IMG/VR virus record: IMGVR_UViG_3300025117_000028
Location: 1 to 64,000 of that record
Strand: one strand, 5' to 3'
From: a virus
Length of the DNA: 64,000 bases
Below the pieces are notes generated by a model. That model searched no databases and was not told the DNA's origin. It saw nothing but the letters and a program-made list of their open reading frames with translations. A program made the translations under genes and the position numbers. Below are positions 34,416 through 46,200 of this stretch, piece by piece. Each line of letters starts with the position of its first letter. Position 1 is the first letter of the stretch.

Positions 34416-34892
34416 ATGGCAATAATTAAACATATTGTCCAAAAAGATTCTTCGAACCAAGAATATGGCGTCTGCGCTGTTGTTACAGATGGGGCAGTCG
34501 AGACAACTTATGCTGCTGACGAAGGACGAGTTTGGTATAACGAAACTTCAGAAGACCTGAAGTTCAGGCAATCTGCCACAACAAGAACTCTAGGTAAAGA
34601 TATATACCAAGACTTAATTCCAGATACAGATAATACATATGATATAGGGACAGATGCGGCTGCAATTCGAAATATTTTTACTAGAATTCTCACGCTTACG
34701 GCAATACCTACAACTGTTGATCTTACACTTCCTGTTTTATTTTATTCTGATGCTGCAGCTCCTCCAGATGGTCTTTTAACAGCCAAAGCGGGTTCTATTT
34801 GCATTTATAATGCAGGGACTGGGCTTACTGGTGCTATTCAATTTTGGGCGAACCTAGATTCGGGAACTACTTGGGAACAGATAACAACATGA
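34416..34892 (+). CDS. Small fibre-type structural protein
   Basis: This 158-residue protein begins with a short strand region and a GRVWYNETSEDLKFRQSA motif. It continues with YDIGTDAAAIRNIFTRILTL, a sequence style common in phage trimeric fibre and head-fibre proteins, and ends with a strand pair AGSICIYNAGTGLTGAIQFWANL. The AAGGGG upstream of its ATG is good. Stop and next start overlap (ATGA). It is probably a short fibre or fibre-attachment protein on the baseplate; the exact role is unknown. Confidence 0.4.
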   Translation: MAIIKHIVQKDSSNQEYGVCAVVTDGAVETTYAADEGRVWYNETSEDLKFRQSATTRTLGKDIYQDLIPDTDNTYDIGTDAAAIRNIFTRILTLTAIPTTVDLTLPVLFYSDAAAPPDGLLTAKAGSICIYNAGTGLTGAIQFWANLDSGTTWEQITT

Positions 34893-35383
34893 TTACGCGT
34901 AATTCATACCAAGGTCAAGATAGTACTATATTACTGTCTTCTCCTTTTTATATAGAAGTGAAAAGGAATGATGAAATTTCTGTCTCTTCTATAGACGTAT
35001 GGATTAATGATACTAAACAAGTAAATGATGGAGTTATTAGCCGAGATACATGGAGGGGAGCAATTACGCTTTTACCGATTCAATATGGATTTGCGGTTTT
35101 TCTTATTCCTCCTCAGTCTTGGTTAGTCGGAGAAAATACCTACAGTATCAATTGGGTAGAGATGGGCAAACCTAGAACAGTCGGTGGTAGTTTCATGGCA
35201 GTATCCGAACCTACTGTTGATCTTGTAGATAAACTTTGGTTTAATCAAGATGGAGTATTGTGCATTTCTACTACAACTGAAAAACAAGTAGAAGTCCGGT
35301 TTAAGTCAGATTATATGTTGGCTGACTACCAAAACAAACGTTTATATTTTAAAGAAAATTATGACCAGGTAGATGTAAGATGA
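34889..35383 (+). CDS. Small beta-rich baseplate protein, unknown
   Basis: This protein is about 164 residues long. The reading frame is open from an in-frame start at 34844, but ATG 34889 overlaps the previous stop in the ATGA pattern used repeatedly in this window, so I take it as the true start. The sequence is a run of beta strands (FYIEVKRNDEISVSSIDVWI, AVFLIPPQSWLVGENTYSI) and may be a single Ig-like domain. It is coupled to the next gene by another ATGA overlap. Function unknown; a baseplate periphery role is inferred from neighbours. Confidence 0.45.
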   Translation: MITRNSYQGQDSTILLSSPFYIEVKRNDEISVSSIDVWINDTKQVNDGVISRDTWRGAITLLPIQYGFAVFLIPPQSWLVGENTYSINWVEMGKPRTVGGSFMAVSEPTVDLVDKLWFNQDGVLCISTTTEKQVEVRFKSDYMLADYQNKRLYFKENYDQVDVR

Positions 35384-37215
35384 CACAATATACTCCAGTT
35401 TGTAAAAACGTTGTTACAAACCTTGATGAATTTGGTTTAATAGTAGGATTGAAACGGAACACTGGAGAGTCTTTAGCTTCTTATCGAGACAGAATTCTTC
35501 TACATACTAAAAATCCTCCGACTTCTACTGTAGAAGGCTTGAGAAATGGTATCTCAAATCTTTTTGAGCTAACCGATAATCTTGTACTTTCTTTGAGCCT
35601 CAAACCAATTGCCAGCAATCATACTATATCTACTTCTGTTTCGGTTACAGATACTATCCTTTATGATAGTGAATTGACTTTAACAGCTGGACTTTTAGCC
35701 GGAAAGACCTTACAGATTGGAACCAATAAATGGGTCATTAAAAATAATACGACTACCAGTATTGAAGTAATTAATACTGCTTCTATTATCCAAAGTGATT
35801 GGCGCAATAAACCTTATTATGTTTATCCTGGCAATCCTAAAGTAGATTTAAAACCCGGACGACTTATTTTATATTCTGACTATATTGATACTGATACTTA
35901 TTATGTAGATCTAGATATAGAATTCCTGGAAAATGAAATCCATTATTTATTTGAGTTAGTCGCGTACATTAATAGATATTCTACTTATTGGACTGCAGAA
36001 CTATTATCAGACGATTATAAATATTACCTTGTTAAAACTCTTTATCCTCAAACTAACATAAAGAATGCAACAGAACATGTTACAACTAATCCAGTTAGGA
36101 AATTAGAATACGGAGACATTGTTAGCAAAAGTCTTACTTGTAATAATACCGATGTTCTTATAACAGAAATCAACGATGTTAATATGTTGCTAAACAACGA
36201 GAATCAAACCACAGGTTCATATTATCTATATGACGTAGACCCCAACAACCAATCGACAGTAGTTGTCCCTTATATTGATCATCGGTTACCAGACTTAGTC
36301 TTACATAGCCGCTTTAATAATAGCACTTATAACTATGAGGTTTACCAAGAGAATGAAGTTGGTATAGATACAATCACTAGAGATTTACATACTCTTACTC
36401 ATTGGGATGAATCTGGTTTTTTTTATTTTACTTCTATCGGGACTAAAAGTTATAGAACACATAAGTTGCAAGCGAGTGCTTATACTAATACCCTTCATAG
36501 TCAATTAAGTTATATTGCTGCTTTTGAAAGAATTGGAAGTGTTATATATAATGCTACTAATAAAATTTCCTTAACCGTTAATAAAACTGGAACAGGATTT
36601 ACATGTGATTTCGTGCATCCCTTTGTTGGATATCTTTATGAAATTAAAGGATTTAGAAAAGGTTTAAAAGAAATTATAAAAACCGGGATTACTGGAATGA
36701 GTATCACATTAAACTTTTCTGAATACTTAATTGATTCTAGCGTCTTGTTTCTTCAGGTTTTCTATATAGACGCAACGACTTATAATTTAATTCCGCACAC
36801 CTCTTATAATATCAGTCCAACAAGTCGGGCCATTACTATTAATTTTAATGAGACTCTTTCTGGGAATTATAGAATAGTTATAGGTTGTAATGATAACGTC
36901 CCATTTAATAATTATCGTTCTACATGGGGCGACTATTTTGTAGACTATGCAAAAGGAACGTTATACACACATTCGGCAAATAATACGGGAGCAAGACTTT
37001 CATATCAATATTCAATCACTCCCTATTATGTTCGTTCTAATGATATAATTGTCTATAACATAGGGAATGAAGATTTCTTGCGTTCTAAATCTAGTAAAAC
37101 TGAACAAATAGAATATACACAATATATCAATAAGCTTATTAGAGAAGACTCACAGAAAGAATTATATGAAATTGTGAACGAACTCTTTGGTAAATCTCAA
37201 AGGTGGGGCGAATGA
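35380..37215 (+). CDS. Baseplate/peripheral tail protein
   Basis: This 611-residue protein has an N-terminus (about 10-62) of a recurrent style in large-phage baseplate proteins: NLDEFGLIVGLKRNTGE, SYRDRILLHTK and VEGLRNGISNLFELTDN. This is a small helical bundle probably used to dock on the baseplate. The rest is beta-rich with many Tyr and Asn residues, and no catalytic motif is seen. A C-terminal helical segment (about 575-611) has charged residues. It overlaps the next gene by four bases. A structural role is likely; a specific name is not supported. Confidence 0.45.
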   Translation: MTQYTPVCKNVVTNLDEFGLIVGLKRNTGESLASYRDRILLHTKNPPTSTVEGLRNGISNLFELTDNLVLSLSLKPIASNHTISTSVSVTDTILYDSELTLTAGLLAGKTLQIGTNKWVIKNNTTTSIEVINTASIIQSDWRNKPYYVYPGNPKVDLKPGRLILYSDYIDTDTYYVDLDIEFLENEIHYLFELVAYINRYSTYWTAELLSDDYKYYLVKTLYPQTNIKNATEHVTTNPVRKLEYGDIVSKSLTCNNTDVLITEINDVNMLLNNENQTTGSYYLYDVDPNNQSTVVVPYIDHRLPDLVLHSRFNNSTYNYEVYQENEVGIDTITRDLHTLTHWDESGFFYFTSIGTKSYRTHKLQASAYTNTLHSQLSYIAAFERIGSVIYNATNKISLTVNKTGTGFTCDFVHPFVGYLYEIKGFRKGLKEIIKTGITGMSITLNFSEYLIDSSVLFLQVFYIDATTYNLIPHTSYNISPTSRAITINFNETLSGNYRIVIGCNDNVPFNNYRSTWGDYFVDYAKGTLYTHSANNTGARLSYQYSITPYYVRSNDIIVYNIGNEDFLRSKSSKTEQIEYTQYINKLIREDSQKELYEIVNELFGKSQRWGE

Positions 37216-40200
37216 CAACTCCTGCTAATCCAAATAAATATGTTAAAGAGTTAGATATAGCGATCGCCCCCTTTGAAGTTGTTTCTAAGTACAATACTAT
37301 CCAACAGTCGAAAAAGGTTAATACTCCTTTTAAATGGGATGGATCTTTTTGGCTTTCAAATCAACGAAAAAATACTGCTGGATTGTTTCCTTCTTTTTGG
37401 GATCCTGTCACATATCCATTAAGTGAAACTGATTATGTTTCCGGTAATGGAGATAATGACGATCTGAAATATATTGGATTAAAACGCCGTATTATAGAAG
37501 ATGAAATAAAATGGTTACCCCAAGTTAAAACAGGAGATTATTTTGTTTTTGATAAATGGCGCCATTTATTTTCTGATGAACATGCAGTTAATATTATAGG
37601 ATATTCAACTAATAGGATCGAAGATACAAAAGAAGAAGTCATCACAACTACTTCTTTAAGAACTGCTGTTCATTTCCTCGATAAGGAAATAGTCCTTTCG
37701 TCTGTCGAAAAGATAGAAGTTGGTAGTCTATTATTCATAGACGGCAAAGTTCCTTTTACAGTCAAAGTTAAGTCTATTGACACAACCAATATAGAAGTAG
37801 AAATCACAGAACCCATCGTCCAACAAAACCTATATGTAAACTATTTTAATGTAGATTGGCTAACGGCTACAGACGCTTACAGTTATACGCCAATTATTTC
37901 GAGTAGCTTATATAAAGGTCTAGATTATGTTTATGATCCAGATAGCGATTTATTCTTTAGGTTGATTGCAGATTCAGGATCTGCTATCGAGTATGTAGCT
38001 CCGCCAGATAATACCTATAAAAAAATTGCATATCTTGTCCATATTGGAGATTATGAACATAGTTCGGTTTTCGCTTTTAATTATGACTATGGAAATATTT
38101 GTTATGTTTCTATTGATTCCGGGGCTCTTATCGCTAAACCTTTTGGAAATAATTATGTAGCTGAAGCCGGAGATACAGTTACTATATTATCTTGTCAAAG
38201 TGTTGGATATTTAAATGATCCAAAACAAGGAGAGGTGATACACTCGCATTCTTTTGAAGATAGTGAAGTTCAAGACTTTAGAAAAGTAGCAAGATTTTCG
38301 TCTTATTTCTCAGACGGAATTGAGACTAATTATAACACTCGCTCTAATATAGATATAGAACGAAATGAATTTCTAGAAGAAAATGTAGACTACTCTTATA
38401 AAACTGCTTTAATTGCCAATGAAGCCTATGCAGAATCTGATGTAAATTGGTTACATACAGAATCTGGAGATTTAGTTATTGATATTGCCAAAGTCCCTAC
38501 TATTTATACAGAAGACAGCGGCAATCCTTTATATCTAAATTACTATGATGGTACTGCTTTTTGTAGACAAATATATATTGATTCAGATAGAGCATTAGTT
38601 ATTAGCGATGAGATAGCTGGAGCATTAGGAAGTTATCAGTGTCTACTTATACAGCCTTACGATATGATCCTGTCTATCGATAGTACTATTCCAGAAATGT
38701 TAGTAGTTAGTACTTTAGCGAGTGAACCCACTTATATTACGAGTAAAACTTTTGGAGTTTGTTACCCAATTTTCTCAAATGGAGAAGGATTTTACAAAAT
38801 CCTTTTTGATGAGTTAACTTTAGAATATGGAATATCCGACATAGAATCTTCAGACTTAGAAGAAACAGACGCTTCTGATGACTGGATTATAGGAGATTAT
38901 TTATATTTTACGCACAAGAATATCAAATCTTTCTTTGTGACAAAAGACGAGAATGGCACCGATTGGACATTTGACGATAATTTAACACCCTATGAGTTTA
39001 ATGAATATAAATTAGACTATCCGACTAAATATTTATTTGCCAATGGCATATTTGATCTAGAAAAAATTGTAGTAGAAGATACAACAGATGGAAATAATTA
39101 TCATGTCATATCTACTATTTCTGGAGTCCTTTCGGGTTATATTACTAGTGATGTCGCAAAAATTATTTCATTAGATTCTACGGATGACTTGATAGATAAT
39201 TTCCTTAGAACAAAGGATGGAGTTCCAATCTGTTATTCTTCAGATCCTCTTACAGATTGGTTAGGTCCTACTCAAGTACTTCGTGGTATGTATTTAGGTA
39301 CTGTTTCTTCTTTTTATGAAGACGAAGACAATGACTATAATCGTGGTTTGGTTGTAAGTGAATCCCTTACTGGCCCTTACTTCATGTATAAAGATGGCTT
39401 ACCAGTAATTAGAAAGATACTTACCTTTACTATTCCGAGTGACGCTTTAATTGAAAGTATTCAATTTACCGACAAGTCAGTATTCAGATATCGGGTCTTC
39501 GCCATGTCCGATCTGAAAAGAGACGGTGCTTATTATATAGATGGGTATACTATCTATCTATGCCCTGCACGAAAAGATAGTGTATATGGATATATTTCTT
39601 ACCGAAAAAATGCAAACTATATCCTATACAATAGAAACATGATTAATAGAGTGGGTTCAATCATAGATCTTCCTGGTACGGTAGATCATGACATTTCTGC
39701 TCCTGCTGTTTCGGGAAGCACTACATTGATTATCACCCAGACAGCATTTGGTACGAATGAGCGTGAAGATCAGTTTTTAAGAGATGCAGATGCGGCCGCA
39801 CATTATGGCCCAGAGTATTGTGGAGATATTGTTTATTCGATAAATGGTGAAGCAGAAATCATTCATGTCCAGTCGAAAGACAACACAACCTATACAGATT
39901 TTATTTTAGATGAAGATATCTTTTTAGCAGTATCAGAACCCTATTGGATATATCCAGAGATTAGACCCGATCATGACTCTGGGTATTTGCATCTGAGTAT
40001 AGAAAGTGCCAATTTCGAAATTATTCCCTATACTTCTTTTGATGGAGCAACTGGTACTTTTACTTTAACTCGTAAGTTAGAAAACAGCCATCTATCAGGA
40101 GCCCATGTTCGTATTGGACCAAGTTGGGATACTATAGATGAAATGGTTATTGGGACTTCGTCTGGTGGCGAGAACCAAGAATTTGATACTAAATTTGCAC

Positions 40201-40589
40201 CTATTGTTGACTGTCTCACCAAGGATAGTATTAAAGTTTATAGTTTTAATAGAGACTTAGGTATATTCGAAGAGTATACTCATCCCGAATCTAACTCATT
40301 TGATTATTCTGGAACCACTGATAAACATTTCATAGTTGATTACTATAATGGGATTATTGGTTTCGGAGATGGAACTAATGGGGAGATACCCGAAGCTGGA
40401 TTGTTAATCCTTTGTACTTATGCACATTCGGTTTCCTACCAATATGAACCACAATTTACCAACAATATATTTACGTCTAGAGAGTGTTCTTTAAATCCTT
40501 TAGACTGCAGTGAGCGGAATAATTTCTTATATTTATATCCGCAAACCAAAGAAGAATTACTTTTGACCCTCTCTGTTGTTGAGGAATAA
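37212..40589 (+). CDS. Large peripheral baseplate protein, unrecognised
   Basis: This protein has 1125 residues if translation starts at ATG 37212, which overlaps the previous stop (ATGA). An in-frame GTG at 37203 is less likely, as no ribosome binding site is suitably placed for it. The protein is almost entirely beta-strand-rich, with many Asp, Tyr and Ile residues. The N-terminal 60 residues include WDGSFWLSNQRKN, perhaps a docking segment. A SIKVYSFNRDLGIFEEYTHP region near the end resembles repeated strands of baseplate arm proteins, followed by FGDGTNGEIPEAG, a motif often found in wedge proteins. No domain is firmly identified. Confidence 0.4.
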   Translation: MTTPANPNKYVKELDIAIAPFEVVSKYNTIQQSKKVNTPFKWDGSFWLSNQRKNTAGLFPSFWDPVTYPLSETDYVSGNGDNDDLKYIGLKRRIIEDEIKWLPQVKTGDYFVFDKWRHLFSDEHAVNIIGYSTNRIEDTKEEVITTTSLRTAVHFLDKEIVLSSVEKIEVGSLLFIDGKVPFTVKVKSIDTTNIEVEITEPIVQQNLYVNYFNVDWLTATDAYSYTPIISSSLYKGLDYVYDPDSDLFFRLIADSGSAIEYVAPPDNTYKKIAYLVHIGDYEHSSVFAFNYDYGNICYVSIDSGALIAKPFGNNYVAEAGDTVTILSCQSVGYLNDPKQGEVIHSHSFEDSEVQDFRKVARFSSYFSDGIETNYNTRSNIDIERNEFLEENVDYSYKTALIANEAYAESDVNWLHTESGDLVIDIAKVPTIYTEDSGNPLYLNYYDGTAFCRQIYIDSDRALVISDEIAGALGSYQCLLIQPYDMILSIDSTIPEMLVVSTLASEPTYITSKTFGVCYPIFSNGEGFYKILFDELTLEYGISDIESSDLEETDASDDWIIGDYLYFTHKNIKSFFVTKDENGTDWTFDDNLTPYEFNEYKLDYPTKYLFANGIFDLEKIVVEDTTDGNNYHVISTISGVLSGYITSDVAKIISLDSTDDLIDNFLRTKDGVPICYSSDPLTDWLGPTQVLRGMYLGTVSSFYEDEDNDYNRGLVVSESLTGPYFMYKDGLPVIRKILTFTIPSDALIESIQFTDKSVFRYRVFAMSDLKRDGAYYIDGYTIYLCPARKDSVYGYISYRKNANYILYNRNMINRVGSIIDLPGTVDHDISAPAVSGSTTLIITQTAFGTNEREDQFLRDADAAAHYGPEYCGDIVYSINGEAEIIHVQSKDNTTYTDFILDEDIFLAVSEPYWIYPEIRPDHDSGYLHLSIESANFEIIPYTSFDGATGTFTLTRKLENSHLSGAHVRIGPSWDTIDEMVIGTSSGGENQEFDTKFAPIVDCLTKDSIKVYSFNRDLGIFEEYTHPESNSFDYSGTTDKHFIVDYYNGIIGFGDGTNGEIPEAGLLILCTYAHSVSYQYEPQFTNNIFTSRECSLNPLDCSERNNFLYLYPQTKEELLLTLSVVEE

Positions 40590-40590
40590 A

Positions 40591-43227
40591 ATGCAAAAAG
40601 CAAAAGTTACGTTACAAATAACTGATACCAATTTAAATCCTATTCCCTATAGAAGGGTGACTTTTAATGCTTCAGATACAGATGATCTATCCTATAGTTT
40701 TTTAGAAGATGAAGTTCAGACCAATGAAAAAGGAGAAGTTAATACATATATAAAAGTAGATCAAGATGTTGGCTCTTTTGGTGGAGAATGTTTCTTATAT
40801 CAAGCCGGGGATACAACACGAGGTACAAATATAGAGACTAATCTGCAAGGAGAGTCGACTACAGATGCTAGAGACTACGATACTCTTTTAATTAATCGGA
40901 CAATTTCCGAATCTACAGATTTACCATTATTAGAAGTACATTCGGGTGATTCTTCAGGGTATAACTATAGAAGTAGACTAGGGGGACAAAAGAAACTTGT
41001 CACTTCTAAAGAACAAGAAAAACTAGAGAATGGAGGAATAGTAGTCTCTCAAGTGGCTATAGGAAAAGATACTGTTATTCAAGATTTTATAGGAGGAAGT
41101 ACTGATATCGTAAAAATGTCCCAGGAAATTCTAGCGATAGGCGAGACTAGAGCTGCTTTGTGGTATGTCGCCTGGAAAGATGGGACTAGTTATAAATCAT
41201 TCAGGCCTGGTTCTATATACTATATGACTAGTACAGATACTATGTATATGTCGGCGGGATTTGGACTATCGGGATTCGCTGCTTATTTACTTCCTTCAGA
41301 AACCTCTTCCCCAAGAAATGCATATTCAACAGAAGTAAGTAGTCAAACGACCGTTAGCATTACGGCAACAGAGCATCAGTTATATACAAGTGAATTGCTA
41401 GTTTTTTGTTATCGATATGCAACTGCTAGTGATCAATATGTAATGGCCGATATCGCTATACATAATACAACACTTGCTGTCACCTGTACCTTTGCTGAAG
41501 CTTTTACGGGAAAAATTTTAATAGTCCGTTCTCCGGATAAACAATCTGCTTACAGCGAGGGATATACTGCAAGCGCAACATCTGTTTCTATCCCTTATTC
41601 TTCTCATGGTTTTGGAGGATATTATATAGGAGCATTCTTATTAGAAGACGACGGGACAAGTAATATTATTGCATATCCCAATGAGGTGACAGCAACTCCT
41701 ACTGCTCCTGGTGAAACAAATTACAATATAACAATAGACCTAGGAGCACCAGCAGCTAATAATGGTACTGTTTTATTGATACCATTTCTAAAAGATACTA
41801 TTGACCTTCAAACTACCGTAAATTTAAATAAGTCTATTTACGAAATAGCCTCAGAAGTTACTGTTGGAGATTTTATATCCCAAAAATATGAGACTATGGT
41901 TGGTGATGTTAGTTTCCTCACAAAAACTCTTTGCGAGATTATAGGTATTTACGAAGATGCAGATAGCGAGACAATTGTTGTTGACGGTATTTTAACAGTA
42001 GGGAAATCTTTTAATGTTATTCGTAAAACAGAAACCAATACAATGCTGGTTTCTCCTGGTTCACAAAATATTTATCCGCGTTTTCCTTTAGTATTAAATC
42101 AAAGTTTTCAGGAAACTATTACGTGTGTTAAGGGGCTAACAACAGGACAATACTCTGTTTTAGGAGATACTATTACTGTTTATGGAGTTGACTATTCTTG
42201 GATCTCTAATATTCCAGATACTTATATTACATATGAAGGATCCGATTCTTATATAGTAGATATAACACGTACTTCTTATGACGGAACTAACACTTCCATT
42301 GTAACAACTCCTTTTCTATATTCTTCAACAACAAACGATGTAAAAATATGGTTAGGGAACTATAGGGAAACGTTAGAAAAATATATTTATCCTGTAGAAC
42401 CATACATCAATATTACTGCAGCAACCACTGAAGATTCTTTCTCTTCTAACCTTGTAGAACATAAAGTAAGAATTAAAAACAATCCCGTTTTATATGAGAA
42501 GGGGAATTATAAACCACAGAATATATATATAAAGTCTGGTTCTGACCAAATTATAGGAGAACAGTCTAGACATTTATATATTACTAGGAGTTCAGTCTCT
42601 AATGGCCAATATTTCGTACGATTTAAAGATTCTCCAAATATCTTAACAGGTGATGTCATTATACAAGGAGTAGATTCCTTTAAGGTTGTTTCAATTAGTG
42701 AATCTGACTATTTTGTTGATAAAGCAGGAGTTTTAGTTGGTTATGCTTTAGTTATTAGACCAATAGTCTTAGTGAATAAAAACTCTTCTTTTGACAGTTT
42801 TATCGAAACAACTATTGGTGGGCAAATTGTAAATCCATTATTTTTAGCTGACTCTATACGCATTGAAATCAGAAAAACAGTCGAAAAGCCAGAAGGAACA
42901 GAATTAATAATTAGAAGAGCAGATGACGTTGAGAAATACAATAGGCCATTGATTGTTTGTCCTGGAGATACTATTTCTCAAGGATCGACAATAGGTGTTA
43001 TACAAAGTGTATACTCTGAGCCAACAGATTCAATGGACAGAGTTAATTATAAAATAATGGTTAATGAAGGTTCTTTTGAAAGACGATATGCTTATTGTCA
43101 ACCAAGAAGTACTCGTATTGTATATGTTCCTCCATTGTTTGATGAAACAGGAGAAAAAGAAATCTTAATAAATAATAGTAAATATGGTTTAATATATCTT
43201 AGAGATATAATTACTTACAGAGATTAA
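40591..43227 (+). CDS. Large tail protein with invasin-type Ig domain at N-terminus
   Basis: This protein has 878 residues from ATG 40591, which has GAGG at a suitable distance; an in-frame upstream start at 40576 would overlap the previous gene and is less likely. Residues 1-75 fit a Big_1/invasin-type Ig domain: KAKVTLQITDTNLNPIPYR, then a QTNEKGEVNTYIK strand, where Big_1 domains have the T-D/N-x-x-G turn. The remaining 800 residues are beta-rich and unassigned, with a helical break near 420-450. It probably decorates the baseplate or links fibres. Its single Ig domain may provide weak surface binding. Confidence 0.45.
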   Translation: MQKAKVTLQITDTNLNPIPYRRVTFNASDTDDLSYSFLEDEVQTNEKGEVNTYIKVDQDVGSFGGECFLYQAGDTTRGTNIETNLQGESTTDARDYDTLLINRTISESTDLPLLEVHSGDSSGYNYRSRLGGQKKLVTSKEQEKLENGGIVVSQVAIGKDTVIQDFIGGSTDIVKMSQEILAIGETRAALWYVAWKDGTSYKSFRPGSIYYMTSTDTMYMSAGFGLSGFAAYLLPSETSSPRNAYSTEVSSQTTVSITATEHQLYTSELLVFCYRYATASDQYVMADIAIHNTTLAVTCTFAEAFTGKILIVRSPDKQSAYSEGYTASATSVSIPYSSHGFGGYYIGAFLLEDDGTSNIIAYPNEVTATPTAPGETNYNITIDLGAPAANNGTVLLIPFLKDTIDLQTTVNLNKSIYEIASEVTVGDFISQKYETMVGDVSFLTKTLCEIIGIYEDADSETIVVDGILTVGKSFNVIRKTETNTMLVSPGSQNIYPRFPLVLNQSFQETITCVKGLTTGQYSVLGDTITVYGVDYSWISNIPDTYITYEGSDSYIVDITRTSYDGTNTSIVTTPFLYSSTTNDVKIWLGNYRETLEKYIYPVEPYINITAATTEDSFSSNLVEHKVRIKNNPVLYEKGNYKPQNIYIKSGSDQIIGEQSRHLYITRSSVSNGQYFVRFKDSPNILTGDVIIQGVDSFKVVSISESDYFVDKAGVLVGYALVIRPIVLVNKNSSFDSFIETTIGGQIVNPLFLADSIRIEIRKTVEKPEGTELIIRRADDVEKYNRPLIVCPGDTISQGSTIGVIQSVYSEPTDSMDRVNYKIMVNEGSFERRYAYCQPRSTRIVYVPPLFDETGEKEILINNSKYGLIYLRDIITYRD

Positions 43228-43228
43228 A

Positions 43229-46200
43229 ATGAATAAACAAGTATTGTTCTCTTGGTCTTCCGAAGGACTTATTCAAGCAAAAAACTATGATATCTGTATA
43301 AATACTCAAAATGAATTAGCAGATTTACAAGTTGGACAATCTGTACCAAGCAGCAGTACCCCAATTGGGTTACTAAGTATTCCAGAACTAAATCAATACA
43401 ATGGAGTCGAAGTTTACCCGTTAGCGAATTCTATTTTTGATAGCCGGTCGCTTAGGTACGAAACAGTCAACACTTCGAATGTTTTTTATTTTAAGTATAA
43501 AGATTTTTATTTGTCTCACTATTCTTCTACGGTTAACGGAATACAATACCCATTGTACTTTTTCCATGATCTATCCTCGTACTCTACAATAGTAGACGTT
43601 ACAGTCACAGACCTCAATGGTGCTGAGGTTGATAACCTCCATTACCATTTTAGTAGCTCAGAAGATGTTCATTCAGGAAGAAAAGGTGTTTATCATAATC
43701 TTAAAAACACCTTCGACCCAAATGGTTCCAGTATTTATCTAGTAACTTTTACTGACTCTGAAGGTGTACATCGTCAAGACCTATTAGAATCTAGTCCTAT
43801 TTTTACAGAGGGTGGTGCTGATCCATTCGGTTATTCTATAGTTGAATGTTATGACGATACAGATGCTCGCTCATATCAAGTAACGATTAATTATCCTAGC
43901 GGTAGTATCAGCGCGACCACACCCATTTGGTCTATCGCAGATGAGACTTCGGTAGCTCAACTAGAAAATTATTTCAACTATTCTGATAGGCCTTGGTATA
44001 TAGACATAGCAGATGGTTCTACTATCCATACGATAAAGAACAATGCCAACAGTCCTATCTTCGAAGCCGATGATAAATATTATTATATTAAATTAACAGA
44101 AGATAATTATACTCTACATGAGAATTGGACCGATGCTAATTTAACTGGTTGGTCTGCCGGAGGAACTCAGATACTAATCAATAATGAATATGTTGTAGAA
44201 ATAAGCGCCACAGCAATTAGTTATCATTTAGGTTCTATAGCTCCTGGAGAATATAACTGGTGGACAAATTTAAAAACTTCTAGTACTAATAACTATACAA
44301 TTACATTTTCTGATGGATCGGTTATATATGATGAAGTGACAGGATCAGCAATGACAGGTTGGACTGGGGTTGGACAACCTTTTAATATTGTAACTCCAAC
44401 TGTAGATTTGGTTTTAACACTTGAACAAGATGATCCTGCTGAAACAGTTCGATTTAAAACCTTTAAATTTACAAATTTATCTTTAGACAGCGAGTGTCGT
44501 AGTGGTCTAGGGACACTAGAAACCACCAATACTTTTCAAACAATAGACAGTTACGATATAGATAGCGCGACATTATATATTGAAGACGGAGTATTGTTCG
44601 TAGATGATACTCCTCCTGGGTCTGTTTATCCTTTGACGTTTTTATCAAATAAAAATGTTCCCATAAAAGTTACATATAATGGTGGTCTAAGAGTAACAAC
44701 TTCCGAGATAACCCAACGAGATACCGAAGTGTCTTTCACTCTTCCTGAAATTGTAGGCGAAGAAGCAACGGAAGAAGAAGAACTAGTTTATATAAACGAA
44801 CATTTATTATATTTTCCTCGTGGAATAATTAAAACCGATAGTACTATAGATGTCATAGTAAAAGATATTAATGGTGTTCCGGTCAGAGTCTTCACTACCA
44901 GTACTAGTAGTTACATAGAAAGATACGTCGACTATAAAGGTTATACATATGATATTAAAAAAGAACATAACCTTATAGAAAGCGTTTCAGAAACTACTGG
45001 CTTTATTTTACTGCAAGCTTCACTATTTCCTCGTAACCGGTATTATATCTCTTGTCATTATAATGCCGATAAAGTTCACTATACTGATATCAACTTTAAC
45101 AGTATTAGTAATCCTGGGATAGAAAATAAAAAAGTAGTTTTTTACATAAAGGGTTTACCAGATAGTGTAGTTGATTGGAGAGGTTCGCGCGCGATCGAAC
45201 ATATTGTTATAGACAGTCAAGGAAGAATTGAAACCGGGAGCGAAAAATATGGATTCTATGATCTTTTAACTCCAATTCATTTAGATCCCGCTCCTCTTTT
45301 TGGATATGTTTTAGATAGTTCTGTCACTTCAGATCAAGTTGATGCAATAGAGTTAGCTGGTTTTGTAAGGATAGAAACAATCAGTGGAGCATTTGATTGG
45401 ATGTCTTTTTCTGATATTTCCAATAAAATTGTTATCTTTAGTGGTGGGGTAACCCCCATCGATGGCGACTTATTAAGAATTATGATCCCCTCAGCTAATG
45501 CAGGTCGTACTAAATATGAAATGATAGAAGGAGAGTGCTATTCTGCTGCGGGGTTAGGACTAAATCAAATTTATGATCCAACCTTAGATTTTGGTTTTGA
45601 TTTTGCTGGTGGCCGCTATCTGGAATTTTATGATAGTCCTGGCGCCGGAGAAATTTATAAAATTGACAACTATGCAGTATCGAGCAACATCTTAACTCTA
45701 GAAGAAAACATTACTACACTTCCAGAATATTCCGAAACTAGTTATTCTATATCTAAAACCAAGTATCGTATATATATAACCTATGACGACTGGAAAGAAT
45801 TATATACCATTAAGAACCATAGAATAGGAAGTAGCTGGTTATTAGATAGTATAGAGACTAATCTTGTTATTCCAGACCCTAGTAGACTCAGAGGTGGAGA
45901 TGAACTATTTATCAATAGATATCCTATTATATTGCCTCCTGATTCGGCGACATGTATACCTCCTTATACTACTTTAGAAATAGACTTCACGGGTTATACG
46001 TGTCCAATTTCAGATCCTTCTGCCATTCTAGACAAAATAGAATTAAAATTAAATATAGAAACAACAGAAGATGGGGTTACTACTGATAAAGATTATATTG
46101 CTACCTGTAGTGTTTGGAGTATAGTAGCGCCAGTTCATACTCTTACAATAGCCTTTTCTTATACAGGAACATTAAACACTATCAATAGTATCGAAGTGCG